Source: Sulfuricurvum sp. (GTDB taxonomy: Bacteria; Campylobacterota; Campylobacteria; Campylobacterales; Sulfurimonadaceae). From it: a stretch of 64,000 nt of DNA. Within the stretch, counting starts at the first letter, position 1. Each line of letters begins with the position of its first letter. Location: NCBI GenBank assembly GCA_030696775.1, contig JAUYRN010000027.1, positions 1 through 64,000 on the forward strand, read 5' to 3'. The notes under the pieces are model-generated. The model saw nothing but the letters and a program-made list of their open reading frames with translations. It was not told the origin of the DNA and made no database searches. Positions 33,670 through 42,976 of the stretch are shown here, one piece after another. A program made the position numbers and the translations under genes.

Positions 33670-36498
33670 TTATACCTTAGATAGGTGATTCTTAAGTTCA
33701 ATTGCTAAATATTTTCCGGTAAAACTTCCCGTCTCTTCCCAATTCATTGCAACGCTTTCAGGATCACCTTTTGCAACGAGCAATCCGCCGCCTGAACCGC
33801 CTTCAGGCCCTAAATCGAGGATATAATCCGCATTTTTAATCATATCAAGATTATGTTCAATGACCAGTACCGAATTACCCAGTTCAACGAAATTATGCAG
33901 CACTCGAGTAAGCCGATTAACATCATCAAAATGCAATCCCGTTGTGGGCTCATCGAGAACATACAAAGTTTTACCCGTATCACGGCGACTGAGCTCTTTA
34001 GCCAGCTTAATACGCTGTGCTTCCCCTCCTGAAAGAGTGACCGCATTTTGACCCAAAGTAATATAGTCCAGTCCAACATCGCTGAGGGTTTGTAAAATCA
34101 CTTTTATTTTCGGGATAGGCGCAAAGAATTCCAATGCTTCGCCAACACTCATATTGAGGACATCCGAAATCGTTTTTCCCTTATATTCGACTTGCAGTGT
34201 TTGAAGGTTGTAACGGCTGCCGTGACAGGAATCACATTTGACCATAATATCGGGCAAAAAGTGCATTTCAATCTTGATTTCACCCTCACCTTGGCACTTC
34301 TCACAACGACCGCCTTTGACATTAAAACTAAAACGAGATGCCGTATATCCACGAATTTGAGACTCTTTGGTTTTTGTGAAAAGATTACGAATTTCGTCCA
34401 TTACACCTGTATAAGTAGCTGGATTGGATCTTGGAGTTCGCCCGATGGGGCTTTGATCGAGATAGATGACTTTGTCGAGTTTTTCAAGTCCCTCTACTTC
34501 AACTCCTGCCACACGGTTGACTTTTCGCGCATGATTTAGAATCTCACGACTTACAGGAAGAAGGGTTTGTAAAATAAGAGAACTTTTTCCGCTTCCGCTG
34601 ACTCCCGTCACACACACAAAATTATTGAGGGGGATAGAGACACTTAAATCATTAATATTATTGAGAGTAACATTTTTAATGTGCATCCACTCTTTTTGTT
34701 CTCGTCGGTAAAAATATTCGATTTTTTTGCGTCCTGAAAGATATTGTGCGGTCAGAGTATCGCTCTTTTTCATCTCTTCCAATGTCCCTGCAAAAACAAC
34801 ATTTCCACCAAACTTTCCAGCCCCAGGTCCGATATCAACGATGTAATCTGCATGCTCAATGGTCTCTTTATCGTGCTCAACGACGATAACCGTATTTCCT
34901 TTTTCTTGGAGTGAACGAAGAGTACGGATAAGTTTTAGCGTATCTCTCTCGTGCAAACCGATACTGGGTTCATCCAGTACATACATAACTCCGGTAAGTC
35001 CGCTTCCGATTTGACTCGCGATACGGATACGTTGAGCTTCTCCGCCGCTAATAGTACGGGCATCACGGCTAAGAGAAAGATACCCAAGCCCTACATCGTA
35101 GAGGAAAAAGAGACGTTCACGGATTTCATTTAAAATAGAAGCCCCGATCATTGCATTTTGCTCACTGAGATTTTCAAACGTTTTGGGATCAGTAAACCAC
35201 GCATACGAATCTTTGAGCGGCATCGAAATCACTTCTCCGATTCCAAGACCGGCTACTTTAACCGCCAATGACTCCCGCTTTAAACGATGAGAATTACAAA
35301 CATTACACGGTTTTTCAGACATATAATCGGCAAGATCTTTTTCGTCTTTGAAAATATCGTAGGCAATGCGGACAATCCCCGGCCACGTTCGTGTTATAGG
35401 ATGATCTTGCCATTTGAACTCAACATCCTCAACCGATCCATGTAAAATCGCCTTTTTTTGATGCTCTTCAAGTGTATAAAAAGGCTGTGTGATACTAATA
35501 CCCGTTGTCGAACAAAAAGCTTTTAAGAAGGTAAAATAATACCCTTTGTTAAATCCGTAAACAATCTTTACAGCACCCTTTTCAATCGGGAGCTCAGAGT
35601 CAATAATCTTGTCGTAATCAAGAGAATATCGGATACCAAGTCCATCACACTCTGTGCATGCACCCTTGGGAGAGTTAAATGAAAAAGATAATGGCTCAAG
35701 AGGGTCAAAACTTACTTTACAGTCAAAACACGCACTGTGCTCACTGTAATGGATCAGCTTTTCGTGCAGTCCTACTTCTTCAGAATTTTGAATCTCAATC
35801 TCTACTTCACCGTAACTCTCTTTAAGCGCTTTCTCAACATCTTGAGCCACACGGTCATGATTGTCTTCTTTAACAACCAAACGGTCAATGACGACTTTGA
35901 TTGAGTGTTTTTTCGTTTTTGAAAGCTCAATCTCCTCATCCAAACGAACCATCACCCCATCAATCATGGCACGAACGTATCCCTTGTGGCGTAATGACTC
36001 CAGAATATCGGCAAATGATCCTTTTTTCTCACGTACCAACGGGGCTAAAATAACAATTTTAGAGTTTTCAGGAAGCTTTAACACCTGATCGATGATATCC
36101 TGAGCTGACATCTTCGTAATCTTGTTTCCGCATAAATGGCAATGCTGAATACCGATACGGGCATACAGCAATCGTAAATAGTCATAAATTTCAGTAATGG
36201 TTCCTACGGTTGAACGAGGATTTTTAGAGGTAGTTTTTTGATCAATCGCAATTGCAGGAGTCAATCCTTCGATCTTGTCAACATCGGGCTTTCCAACACG
36301 ATCTAAAAACTGCCGTGCGTAAGAAGATAGCGATTCGATATAACGACGTTGACCTTCGGCATAGAGGGTATCAAATGCCAAAGTCGATTTTCCACTTCCA
36401 CTTATTCCTGTACAAACAATCAACTTATTTTTTGGAATCTCAAGAGAAATATTTTTTAGATTGTGCTCTCTGGCACCAATAATTTTAATTTTATCCAT
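33670..36498 (-). CDS. uvrA: Excinuclease ABC subunit A
   Basis: 942 residues from ATG 36498 (MDKIKIIGAREHNLKN, the family start; the track start is 6 codons upstream). There are two ABC modules with Walker A GISGSGKST and GVSGSGKSS, signatures LSGGEAQRIRIAS and LSGGEAQRIKLAK, and zinc modules CHLCGNK...CTECDGLG and CEKCQGEG...CDSCHGS. It scans DNA for bulky damage with UvrB. The TSUP permease gene ends 7 nt upstream. Confidence 0.97.
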   Translation of the reverse strand: MDKIKIIGAREHNLKNISLEIPKNKLIVCTGISGSGKSTLAFDTLYAEGQRRYIESLSSYARQFLDRVGKPDVDKIEGLTPAIAIDQKTTSKNPRSTVGTITEIYDYLRLLYARIGIQHCHLCGNKITKMSAQDIIDQVLKLPENSKIVILAPLVREKKGSFADILESLRHKGYVRAMIDGVMVRLDEEIELSKTKKHSIKVVIDRLVVKEDNHDRVAQDVEKALKESYGEVEIEIQNSEEVGLHEKLIHYSEHSACFDCKVSFDPLEPLSFSFNSPKGACTECDGLGIRYSLDYDKIIDSELPIEKGAVKIVYGFNKGYYFTFLKAFCSTTGISITQPFYTLEEHQKKAILHGSVEDVEFKWQDHPITRTWPGIVRIAYDIFKDEKDLADYMSEKPCNVCNSHRLKRESLAVKVAGLGIGEVISMPLKDSYAWFTDPKTFENLSEQNAMIGASILNEIRERLFFLYDVGLGYLSLSRDARTISGGEAQRIRIASQIGSGLTGVMYVLDEPSIGLHERDTLKLIRTLRSLQEKGNTVIVVEHDKETIEHADYIVDIGPGAGKFGGNVVFAGTLEEMKKSDTLTAQYLSGRKKIEYFYRREQKEWMHIKNVTLNNINDLSVSIPLNNFVCVTGVSGSGKSSLILQTLLPVSREILNHARKVNRVAGVEVEGLEKLDKVIYLDQSPIGRTPRSNPATYTGVMDEIRNLFTKTKESQIRGYTASRFSFNVKGGRCEKCQGEGEIKIEMHFLPDIMVKCDSCHGSRYNLQTLQVEYKGKTISDVLNMSVGEALEFFAPIPKIKVILQTLSDVGLDYITLGQNAVTLSGGEAQRIKLAKELSRRDTGKTLYVLDEPTTGLHFDDVNRLTRVLHNFVELGNSVLVIEHNLDMIKNADYILDLGPEGGSGGGLLVAKGDPESVAMNWEETGSFTGKYLAIELKNHLSKV

Positions 36499-36505
36499 AG
36501 TTAAC

Positions 36506-37243
36506 CTATCCCGCAATGAGTTTGTAAGCCGTTAGGCTGAAAATAAAAATATAAAACACAACCAAAACCTGTTTATAATGGGTTACTTTCACACGATTAA
36601 GTAACCAAATCCCCAAAACAATCCCCAACAATGAACTAATAGCCATGATGAATCCCGCATGGAGATTAACGAATCCTAGCCAACAAAGAGTAACAAATGC
36701 TGAAATCGACGTAAACATGACAAAAAATAGTCCCACAGCAGAAGCTTTTTTGAGTGGAAATCCCATAAAGCTAACCAATATTGGTGTCATCAATATTGAT
36801 CCGCCAACACCCAGCATCCCAGAAAAAACACCTATACTACCGCCGATAACGCTATAAAGCGGTCGATTAACAACTTCTACACGCGTAGGGACCGGATTTG
36901 ACATTGCTAAACGCAATAAGGTAAAAGCAACAATAGAGAGGAAAAACCATTCCAAGATGGAGGAAGAGAGCACTTTAACCAGCATCGCTCCAATTATCGC
37001 CCCAATAATTCCTCCAAAACCAAAATATTTTACTTCTTTGATTGCGTATGTTTGATTTTTTTGATGAATGTAAGCTGCCATCAGAGAACCTGCAACCATC
37101 TGCATCATTGAAATGCCAATCGCTTCTTTAATTCCAAATCCAAGATACAGCAGCAAGGGAACAGTAACCGTTCCACCACCTATTCCAAAAAATCCGGAGA
37201 GTGTTCCAACGATAACACCTAATAGTGATAATTCAATTGTCAT
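36506..37243 (-). CDS. TauE/SafE (TSUP) family permease
   Basis: 245 residues with about eight hydrophobic helices and the duplicated TSUP motif (GVIVGTLSGFFGIGGGTVTVP and GVFSGMLGVGGSILMTPIL). Family members move sulfite, sulfoacetate, taurine-derived anions or similar substrates across the inner membrane. In a sulfur-oxidising host a sulfur anion is attractive, but nothing in the sequence fixes the substrate. It precedes uvrA, probably in one transcript. Confidence 0.88.
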   Translation of the reverse strand: MTIELSLLGVIVGTLSGFFGIGGGTVTVPLLLYLGFGIKEAIGISMMQMVAGSLMAAYIHQKNQTYAIKEVKYFGFGGIIGAIIGAMLVKVLSSSILEWFFLSIVAFTLLRLAMSNPVPTRVEVVNRPLYSVIGGSIGVFSGMLGVGGSILMTPILVSFMGFPLKKASAVGLFFVMFTSISAFVTLCWLGFVNLHAGFIMAISSLLGIVLGIWLLNRVKVTHYKQVLVVFYIFIFSLTAYKLIAG

Positions 37244-37274
37244 ATATACACTTTATTTTTCTAAATACTTCGCG

Positions 37275-37323
37275 ATTATACTCACTTAATCTCTATTATT
37301 TCCTTGTAAATTTACGCTATAAT
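37275..37323. promoter_or_regulatory. Divergent -10 boxes between TSUP permease and CheX/fliN genes
   Basis: TATAAT on the minus strand (ATTATA at 37275-37280) faces the TSUP/uvrA genes. TATAAT on the plus strand (37318-37323), 39 nt before the preferred ATG at 37363, faces the CheX-like/fliN/fliO-like operon. Neither has a good -35. The plus-strand box looks like a housekeeping promoter, not a sigma-28 or sigma-54 site. Confidence 0.5.
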
Positions 37324-37362
37324 CAATAATAATTTAGAGTGAATTTTAATGATGAGGTACGT

Positions 37363-37785
37363 ATGTTGTCATTTATCATAAAAGCGGCTGAGAATTTCTG
37401 CATCCATCAAATCCGCTTGCCCTATCGTATTGAACCTCTATATTCACAAAAGAGAACACTTATTGCTTATCTTGATATAGAAGATAGTAATGGAGATAAG
37501 CATCGTGCCTATATAGGGTGCGATACTATTCTCTTACAATGCATTACTGAAATCTTTTTAGGTGAAGAAATATACGATCAGGAGACTCTACGCGATATGC
37601 TGCTTGAAACAACCAATATGATTGTAGGAAACGCCAAGGTACTTTATGAAGAATCTTCGAGCAGTCCTTTTACGATCTCAACACCTCATTTTCAAGCCAA
37701 TGAACATTTTACACTCGATACTGAAGGATTACACACCTTTTATGTTGCCGATGGTGAAATGCTCATTGCATTAAAGGCATTATAA
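37363..37785 (+). CDS. CheX-like protein (possible CheY-P phosphatase)
   Basis: 140 residues from ATG 37363, preferred to the GTG at 37339 because GAGG lies 5 nt before it. The segment LETTNMIVGNAKVL carries the CheC/CheX/FliY phosphatase helix pattern ExxNxxxGN (Glu82, Asn85). It lies 2 nt before fliN. Many motile bacteria pair such phosphatases with the motor switch, removing phosphate from CheY. Assignment is by motif and context. Confidence 0.65.
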   Translation: MLSFIIKAAENFCIHQIRLPYRIEPLYSQKRTLIAYLDIEDSNGDKHRAYIGCDTILLQCITEIFLGEEIYDQETLRDMLLETTNMIVGNAKVLYEESSSSPFTISTPHFQANEHFTLDTEGLHTFYVADGEMLIALKAL

Positions 37786-37787
37786 TC

Positions 37788-38141
37788 ATGACTAATTCAG
37801 ACCTTCCTTTGCCCGAAACTCCTACAATTGATAAAACAAATGTTTTTGATTCCAAGAAAGAACTTTCATGGATGGATTACGATGGTTTACTTGATATGGA
37901 AGTTGAATTTGTTTCAGATTTGGGACAAACAACCCTCTCGCTGGCAGAGATTCTTAAACTTGAAAAAGGGTCTGTCATTGATTTAGGAAAGCCAGCAGGT
38001 GAAAGTGTCGAATCTTACGTCAATCATCGTATTATCGGTAAGGGAGAGGTCATGGTTTATGAAAAAAATCTTGCCATCCGCATTAATGAAGTACTCGATT
38101 CGAGTGCTGTACTTTATTATCTATCAAAAGAGAGACTATGA
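37788..38141 (+). CDS. fliN: Flagellar motor switch protein FliN
   Basis: 117 residues. The C-terminal ~75 form a SpoA/FliN domain (DLGQTTLSLAEILKLEKGSVIDLGK; ESYVNHRIIGKGEVMVYE; LAIRINEVL). The N-terminal 40 are a polar tail. It forms part of the cytoplasmic C-ring that sets rotation direction. It is flanked by the CheX-like gene and the FliO-like gene, with a 4-nt overlap (ATGA) to the latter. Confidence 0.92.
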   Translation: MTNSDLPLPETPTIDKTNVFDSKKELSWMDYDGLLDMEVEFVSDLGQTTLSLAEILKLEKGSVIDLGKPAGESVESYVNHRIIGKGEVMVYEKNLAIRINEVLDSSAVLYYLSKERL

Positions 38142-39016
38142 AAAAAATTCTTCTACTTTTACTTCTAAGTACCCTTGTCTGGGGATCTAAAATCCTTACT
38201 TACAATGTTTATGATCGCCATGAACGTGTTGACGTAATGCTCACATTTGATACGCCATACGAGGGAGTATTACGTCAAAACCAACAAAATGGATTGATTA
38301 CTATCAAACTCGAAGAAGCGTCTATTGACACCCCTCTCAATAAAAAAATTAATTCAATGTATCTTCAAAATATTACCATAACACCCATAGGTGATCACAT
38401 TCAGATAACGGCACAAGTAAGCAATAACGTTATTTTACAAGCATCGAAAACATCTGATTCGTATGGACTTCGCTTACGCTTTAGTGCACCTGCCACTGTA
38501 CCGCTTACGGCAGAAGATACAACAGAAAAAGTCTCCTCACTGCCTACCAAAAATGGAAGTGAATTTGAACAAAGCTATTATGTGGTTATCGGTATTTTAG
38601 TTATCGGTATCGGTATTTTATTTTGGTTAAAACAAAACATTGCAAGTCGCGCAACTGCTATCCATGCAGCACCTAAAACACCATGGACTTTTAACACATC
38701 AACTAAAAAAACGGTACCAACGCCTACTCCCATAAGCAGTATTGAAGCAGGTGGAGTTCAAATACGGTTTCAAAAATCGCTCGACCCTATACACTCTGTT
38801 GCGATGCTCGATTTTGGAACACAAAGTTATTTAGTCTTATTAGGCAACAATACGATACTGCTCGATAAATTTCAAGACAATATACCCATTACGCAAAATG
38901 AATTTGAAACCCTCTTACGCACCAAGCATCAAGAACTTGATGGTTTTTTTCAACTGGGAACAACCCAAGATGAATCCTTTGATGCATATAAAGAAAAAGC
39001 TTCCGGAGAGTATTAA
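38138..39016 (+). CDS. FliO-like flagellar export protein with periplasmic AMIN-like domain
   Basis: 292 residues: signal peptide (MKKILLLLLLSTLVWGSK), a periplasmic beta-rich region (20-125) resembling AMIN domains (VDVMLTFDTPYEGVL, GLITIKLEEASID), one membrane helix (about 147-168, YVVIGILVIGIGILFWL) and a cytoplasmic tail. The tail contains AMLDFGTQSYLVLLGNNTILLDKF, a FliO-like pattern. FliO helps assemble the FliP export pore. H. pylori also has a FliO gene beside fliN, from memory. The FliO call rests on the tail and location; fliP lies elsewhere in the window. Confidence 0.65.
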   Translation: MKKILLLLLLSTLVWGSKILTYNVYDRHERVDVMLTFDTPYEGVLRQNQQNGLITIKLEEASIDTPLNKKINSMYLQNITITPIGDHIQITAQVSNNVILQASKTSDSYGLRLRFSAPATVPLTAEDTTEKVSSLPTKNGSEFEQSYYVVIGILVIGIGILFWLKQNIASRATAIHAAPKTPWTFNTSTKKTVPTPTPISSIEAGGVQIRFQKSLDPIHSVAMLDFGTQSYLVLLGNNTILLDKFQDNIPITQNEFETLLRTKHQELDGFFQLGTTQDESFDAYKEKASGEY

Positions 39017-39022
39017 AATTAA

Positions 39023-39487
39023 TTAAGCGTTATTCAATTCATAGCGAGAATACACGTCATACGCTTCTTCTCCGCCTGTCGTCGCTAATACATCACGAAT
39101 AAGCTCAGCTGCTTCTTTACGGCTCCCCCCGCCGTGTCCTTTGGCATAGATTTCTGCCAATGTTATTTTTGCTGCTGGCTCGCCTTGAGCAACCGCCATT
39201 TTGAGATAATAAGCTGCTTTATCAAAATCTTCAGGAACGCCCATCGCATTTGCATATGCAAATCCTGCACTCACTTGTGCCGGTAATATTCCAGCTTCCG
39301 CTGCTATGGCATAATATTCTGTCGATTTGGAAAAACTACGTTCAACCCCTTGCCCATTGTAATACATCGTTCCCATTGCATACACGCAACGAATATCCTG
39401 TGGAGTTGATGCTAAAATTTCATACGCTTCTTTAAATCGACCTACTTCATAATATTTCATAGCTGTGACATAAAAATCGACTACCAT
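39023..39487 (-). CDS. Sel1-like repeat protein
   Basis: 154 residues without a signal peptide, containing about three Sel1/TPR-like units (AMGTMYYNGQGVERSFSKST; AGFAYANAMGVPEDFDKAAY; KITLAEIYAKGHGGGSRKEA). Such solenoids mediate protein contacts. It sits between convergent fliO-like and co-oriented dus, with 82 nt to dus. Partner and role unknown. Confidence 0.8.
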   Translation of the reverse strand: MVVDFYVTAMKYYEVGRFKEAYEILASTPQDIRCVYAMGTMYYNGQGVERSFSKSTEYYAIAAEAGILPAQVSAGFAYANAMGVPEDFDKAAYYLKMAVAQGEPAAKITLAEIYAKGHGGGSRKEAAELIRDVLATTGGEEAYDVYSRYELNNA

Positions 39488-39569
39488 TATTGGAACCTTT
39501 TTTAGGAGAGATTGTAGCTAGAGTGGCTAAGGAGAGACTATAAGAAAAGATTTACTTCGAAAACTATAT

Positions 39570-40559
39570 TTAGCATTCACTGCTCATTTCGAAGGGTTTA
39601 AATCCTTCACCAATTTGTATATGGGTCAAAAAGAAATCATCTACCACTTTACGAAATTCAAACGGATCATCGATCCGATTGACGGCATCACGCATAGCGG
39701 AGGCACCCTCATATCCTTTGGAATAGGTGTGCACATGCTTACGGAACATGATCACGCCTCTAGGTCCATAAAACTGTATCATTCCGTCTAAATGTTCCAT
39801 AATGATGGCGTGCTTAAGCATTGGATCGACACTGCTGCTTCCAGATTTGAGTTGGTGAAAAATCCAAGGCGCACCAACTGCTCCGCGACCGATCATAACT
39901 CCATCAGCTTTTGTGTGATTAAGAACCCATTGTGCTTTTTCAAAGGAGTCAATATCCCCATTTGCAATCACAGGAATAGAGACAGAAGCTTTAATCTCAG
40001 CAATCGCATCGTAATCGACAGGAGCTTTAAATTTTCCTGCACGCGTTCGACCGTGGACCGCAAGAAAATCTGCTCCGCACGATTCCACCAACTTAGCAAT
40101 TTCAACATGATTTTTGGTTTCAAATCCAAGACGAATTTTAACACTCAAGGTTGGTCTTGTAGAGGTTTTTTTGATGGTTTCGATAATACGCGCCATGCGA
40201 GGAAGATCATTAAGCAGTGAGCTTCCCGATCCATGACATACAATCTTCGGGACAGGACATCCACAGTTCAAATCAATAATATCGATATAATCTTGGGTAT
40301 TAAGTATCTCTACTGCCCGACGAACGACTTCTTCCTCAGAACCTGCAATTTGCACCGAATAAGGGTCTTCGTTAGGACTTCGTTCCAGCATTTTAAGTGT
40401 TTTTGTCGATCCATGAATAAGAGCATTCGAGCTAAGCATCTCGCTCACAGTCAAATCAGCACCAAATTTTTTGACTACGTTACGAAACGGTAAATCGGTA
40501 TACCCAGCCAGTGGGGCCAGGGCATAAATGGGGGTATCGAAGGAGAGTTTAGAAGTCAT
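39570..40559 (-). CDS. dus: tRNA-dihydrouridine synthase
   Basis: 329 residues, FMN TIM barrel. APLAGYTDLPFRNVV is the N-terminal signature. IDLNCGCPVPKIV holds the catalytic cysteine. AVHGRTRAG binds tRNA/FMN and ANGDIDSF binds phosphate. It reduces uridines in the tRNA D-loop. It resembles DusB, but which positions it modifies is not visible. Last gene of the gltB-to-dus run; homologue order dus, membrane protein, dksA-like, rlmH matches C. jejuni from memory. Confidence 0.93.
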   Translation of the reverse strand: MTSKLSFDTPIYALAPLAGYTDLPFRNVVKKFGADLTVSEMLSSNALIHGSTKTLKMLERSPNEDPYSVQIAGSEEEVVRRAVEILNTQDYIDIIDLNCGCPVPKIVCHGSGSSLLNDLPRMARIIETIKKTSTRPTLSVKIRLGFETKNHVEIAKLVESCGADFLAVHGRTRAGKFKAPVDYDAIAEIKASVSIPVIANGDIDSFEKAQWVLNHTKADGVMIGRGAVGAPWIFHQLKSGSSSVDPMLKHAIIMEHLDGMIQFYGPRGVIMFRKHVHTYSKGYEGASAMRDAVNRIDDPFEFRKVVDDFFLTHIQIGEGFKPFEMSSEC

Positions 40560-40570
40560 TGCAAAAGGAT

Positions 40571-41587
40571 TTATTTTCGTAAAAATAAGGCAATATCGTA
40601 ATGTTTATTCGCACGTTTCAAATCGCGATATGCTTTAAAAATTAAATAATCATCTTTTGATGTATTGTTAAGAATCTCATTTGCTGTATCAACCATTTGT
40701 AAGTCATACAACGTATAGAAATAACCTTCCATAGCATCATCATTCGTTTCACTAAGTGTTTCAAACAAACGAATGCGTTGTTCTGGAACCATATTTTTTG
40801 CCATAGCGATAGAGAGATTAATATAATCCTCTGTGGTAAGCTTTAGAGATTTCAATAATGAAATTAACTCCTCATTACTCATTTCAATACCGTTTTGTGC
40901 ATTATTAATACGTTGGACAAAATCAATAAGTGAAGATTGTTTAAAAAATTGCTTGTACTTTAAAACAGATCCGAGCGAAGCGGTTTTCACATACGATTCA
41001 TACGCTTTAGATGCAACAATACTACCATACGTATCAGAACGAGACAATACTTCGTCCGCAGCCAATTCTCCACGCTCTAAACGATTCAAATTGTTTTCAA
41101 TGGCAATTGAAGTTGAATTTCCTAAATGGAATTTTTTAATATCAACTTTTTTCTTATCTTTTACATCACGTAATAAAGCTAATGCTTCATCGATTTTTTC
41201 ATTACCCACTTCTCTAAGCGATTCGTATGGGAGGATTAATGAGTTATCCAATAATTTCCCCATAAGTCTGTATGCATCCGTCTTAAAGACATAATTACGC
41301 TCACTTACACCCAAAAGACCATCACGAAGAGCATCAATCATCTTCTCGTTATCCCGATCTAGTTTACGAAGTTTCAAATTTCCCAACAGCGCATGAAACG
41401 CCATATGCAAAACACTTACAAAGTACATAAGGGCAACCGGTACAGCAACCCAAAAAGCAATCGGCAAATTAGGGAAATGTATCCCTAACAAATCAAACGA
41501 TATAGCGTCATTATCAATACTGTAAGTAGCAATACCAACTAAAAATATAAAAATAAATGAAGCAATAGTGTAACGTTTCAACTGCAT
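40571..41587 (-). CDS. Conserved membrane-anchored protein of unknown function
   Basis: 338 residues. Two N-terminal hydrophobic segments (YTIASFIFIFLVGIATY, and PIAFWVAVPVALMYFVSVLHM at about 43-63) are followed by a ~260-residue soluble helical domain with no motif I know. The sequence is acidic/basic-rich and may form TPR-like hairpins near the end (DLQMVDTANEILNNT). It lies between dus and the dksA-like gene, a position held by a similar membrane protein (Cj0124c, from memory) in C. jejuni, so it appears to be phylum-conserved. Confidence 0.75.
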   Translation of the reverse strand: MQLKRYTIASFIFIFLVGIATYSIDNDAISFDLLGIHFPNLPIAFWVAVPVALMYFVSVLHMAFHALLGNLKLRKLDRDNEKMIDALRDGLLGVSERNYVFKTDAYRLMGKLLDNSLILPYESLREVGNEKIDEALALLRDVKDKKKVDIKKFHLGNSTSIAIENNLNRLERGELAADEVLSRSDTYGSIVASKAYESYVKTASLGSVLKYKQFFKQSSLIDFVQRINNAQNGIEMSNEELISLLKSLKLTTEDYINLSIAMAKNMVPEQRIRLFETLSETNDDAMEGYFYTLYDLQMVDTANEILNNTSKDDYLIFKAYRDLKRANKHYDIALFLRK

Positions 41588-41599
41588 TTGGCTCCCCTT

Positions 41600-41953
41600 T
41601 TAAAGTCTATTTTTTTCAACGATCGGACGACAGACGATGCAATAGCGTGCGTGTGGTTTTACTTTGAGTCGTTGAAACCCAATATCATCTTCACACATGT
41701 CACAAATACCGTATTGCTTTGATTTGATTTTAGCTAAAGCAGCCTCAATTTCACTCAACTCTTGTGACTGCTGAGCCCCAATAGCACTCTCAACCATGTT
41801 GTCATTACTAATCGATGCGTAATCACCTTCATCATTAAGCTCACACTCACGCAGTTGAATCATCTCAGCTTCAACCCCATTTAAATTTTTAATAATTTGC
41901 ACTTTACGAGCAAGTAAAATTTCCTCAAAATAATGCAGTTCATTGTCTCTCAT
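41600..41953 (-). CDS. DksA/TraR-family transcription factor
   Basis: 117 residues. An N-terminal coiled coil (EEILLARKVQIIKNLNGVEAE and on) carries acidic residues at the tip. A C4 zinc finger follows (CDMC-17 residues-CIVC). These proteins bind the RNA polymerase secondary channel and, with ppGpp in DksA, adjust rRNA and amino-acid promoters. It is shorter than E. coli DksA (151). It lies 8 nt after rlmH in a tight operon. Confidence 0.88.
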   Translation of the reverse strand: MRDNELHYFEEILLARKVQIIKNLNGVEAEMIQLRECELNDEGDYASISNDNMVESAIGAQQSQELSEIEAALAKIKSKQYGICDMCEDDIGFQRLKVKPHARYCIVCRPIVEKNRL

Positions 41954-41961
41954 ACGGTTCC

Positions 41962-42420
41962 TTATTTGTGATAGGGGTGGTTACTCAATAAACTAAAAGC
42001 ACGATATATCTGCTCAAGTAAAACTGCTTTGGCAATTTTATGACTCATCGTCATTTCTGAGAGACTTATAATGCTATCGCATTGCGTAACAAACGACTCT
42101 TCGAAGCCATACGCCCCGCCTATGAAAAATTGTATCGCGATTTTATCACTTATTAGCTTACTAAATGCCAAAGAATCCATCTTTTTACCATCAGGATGCA
42201 GGGCTATCGAATAAGTTTTTCCTATCATAGGTTCCAATACCTTTGTATAGGCACTTTTGGATGCTTCAGGACTAATAGTATGTGCTTTTACAATTTCTTT
42301 TGGAAACAGTTCTATATCCTCTAACTTGGCGAAACGAGAAATCATTTTTATCTGTTCTTGATAGAGAGGATCGTAGAGTGAGCGTTCTTTTTTGGCGATC
42401 GAGATCAATGAAATGGTCAT
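41962..42420 (-). CDS. rlmH: 23S rRNA pseudouridine1915 N3-methyltransferase
   Basis: 152 residues, SPOUT methyltransferase. [14 protein letters not shown] is the SAM-binding knot motif. The C-terminus [19 protein letters not shown] is the family signature ending. It methylates the pseudouridine at 1915 on the 70S ribosome. It overlaps the thiE-like gene by 4 nt (ATGA). Confidence 0.95.
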   Translation of the reverse strand: MTISLISIAKKERSLYDPLYQEQIKMISRFAKLEDIELFPKEIVKAHTISPEASKSAYTKVLEPMIGKTYSIALHPDGKKMDSLAFSKLISDKIAIQFFIGGAYGFEESFVTQCDSIISLSEMTMSHKIAKAVLLEQIYRAFSLLSNHPYHK

Positions 42421-42974
42421 AGTAATCCCGATCCTATAACATGATACGTTACATATTGAAATGAATCAGCCATTTTTACTCCACCGATTGCCCCTACAGG
42501 ATGTTTTGAATAGGAAGCTAATGTATCAAGACTCTCACCTAAAACCTTTGCTTCACTTTTTGTTGAAGTAGCACGGTAAGCACCCAAACCAATATAATTG
42601 ATGTCCAAGTTATTGGCAATATCAATTTCTGCTCTATTATGAGTAGAAAGTCCAATTATTTTGTCATTACCAATAGCTGTTTTTAGTATTTTAATGGCAC
42701 GAATCGGTTCATTGTCAATTGCATACAAATCTTCTTGACCGATATGAACTCCATCACAAAAAGAGATAAGTTCATAATAATCATTAATGATCAAAAATCC
42801 ATCCCACAATTGGCGTATAGTAATTAAATCATTTTTAATAAGGGCAATATCATCATTTTTATTGCGGTATTGAAGGATCACAGCATTATGTTCTTTGGCT
42901 TTTTGAATAAAATTTTCCAAAGTAATGTTTCGTGTGCGCAATGCATCACGATCACATAGGGCATATAGCTGCAT
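42417..42974 (-). CDS. Thiamine-phosphate synthase-like protein (ThiE/TenI)
   Basis: 185 residues, a TIM-barrel resembling Thi[50 protein letters not shown] and a final VIGSGLL. It is about 20-30 residues shorter than typical ThiE. It could be thiamine phosphate synthase or a TenI-type aminase. It is inserted between accD and rlmH with no other thiamine genes nearby, so the pathway role is inferred. Confidence 0.7.
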   Translation of the reverse strand: MQLYALCDRDALRTRNITLENFIQKAKEHNAVILQYRNKNDDIALIKNDLITIRQLWDGFLIINDYYELISFCDGVHIGQEDLYAIDNEPIRAIKILKTAIGNDKIIGLSTHNRAEIDIANNLDINYIGLGAYRATSTKSEAKVLGESLDTLASYSKHPVGAIGGVKMADSFQYVTYHVIGSGLL

Positions 42975-42976
42975 TA

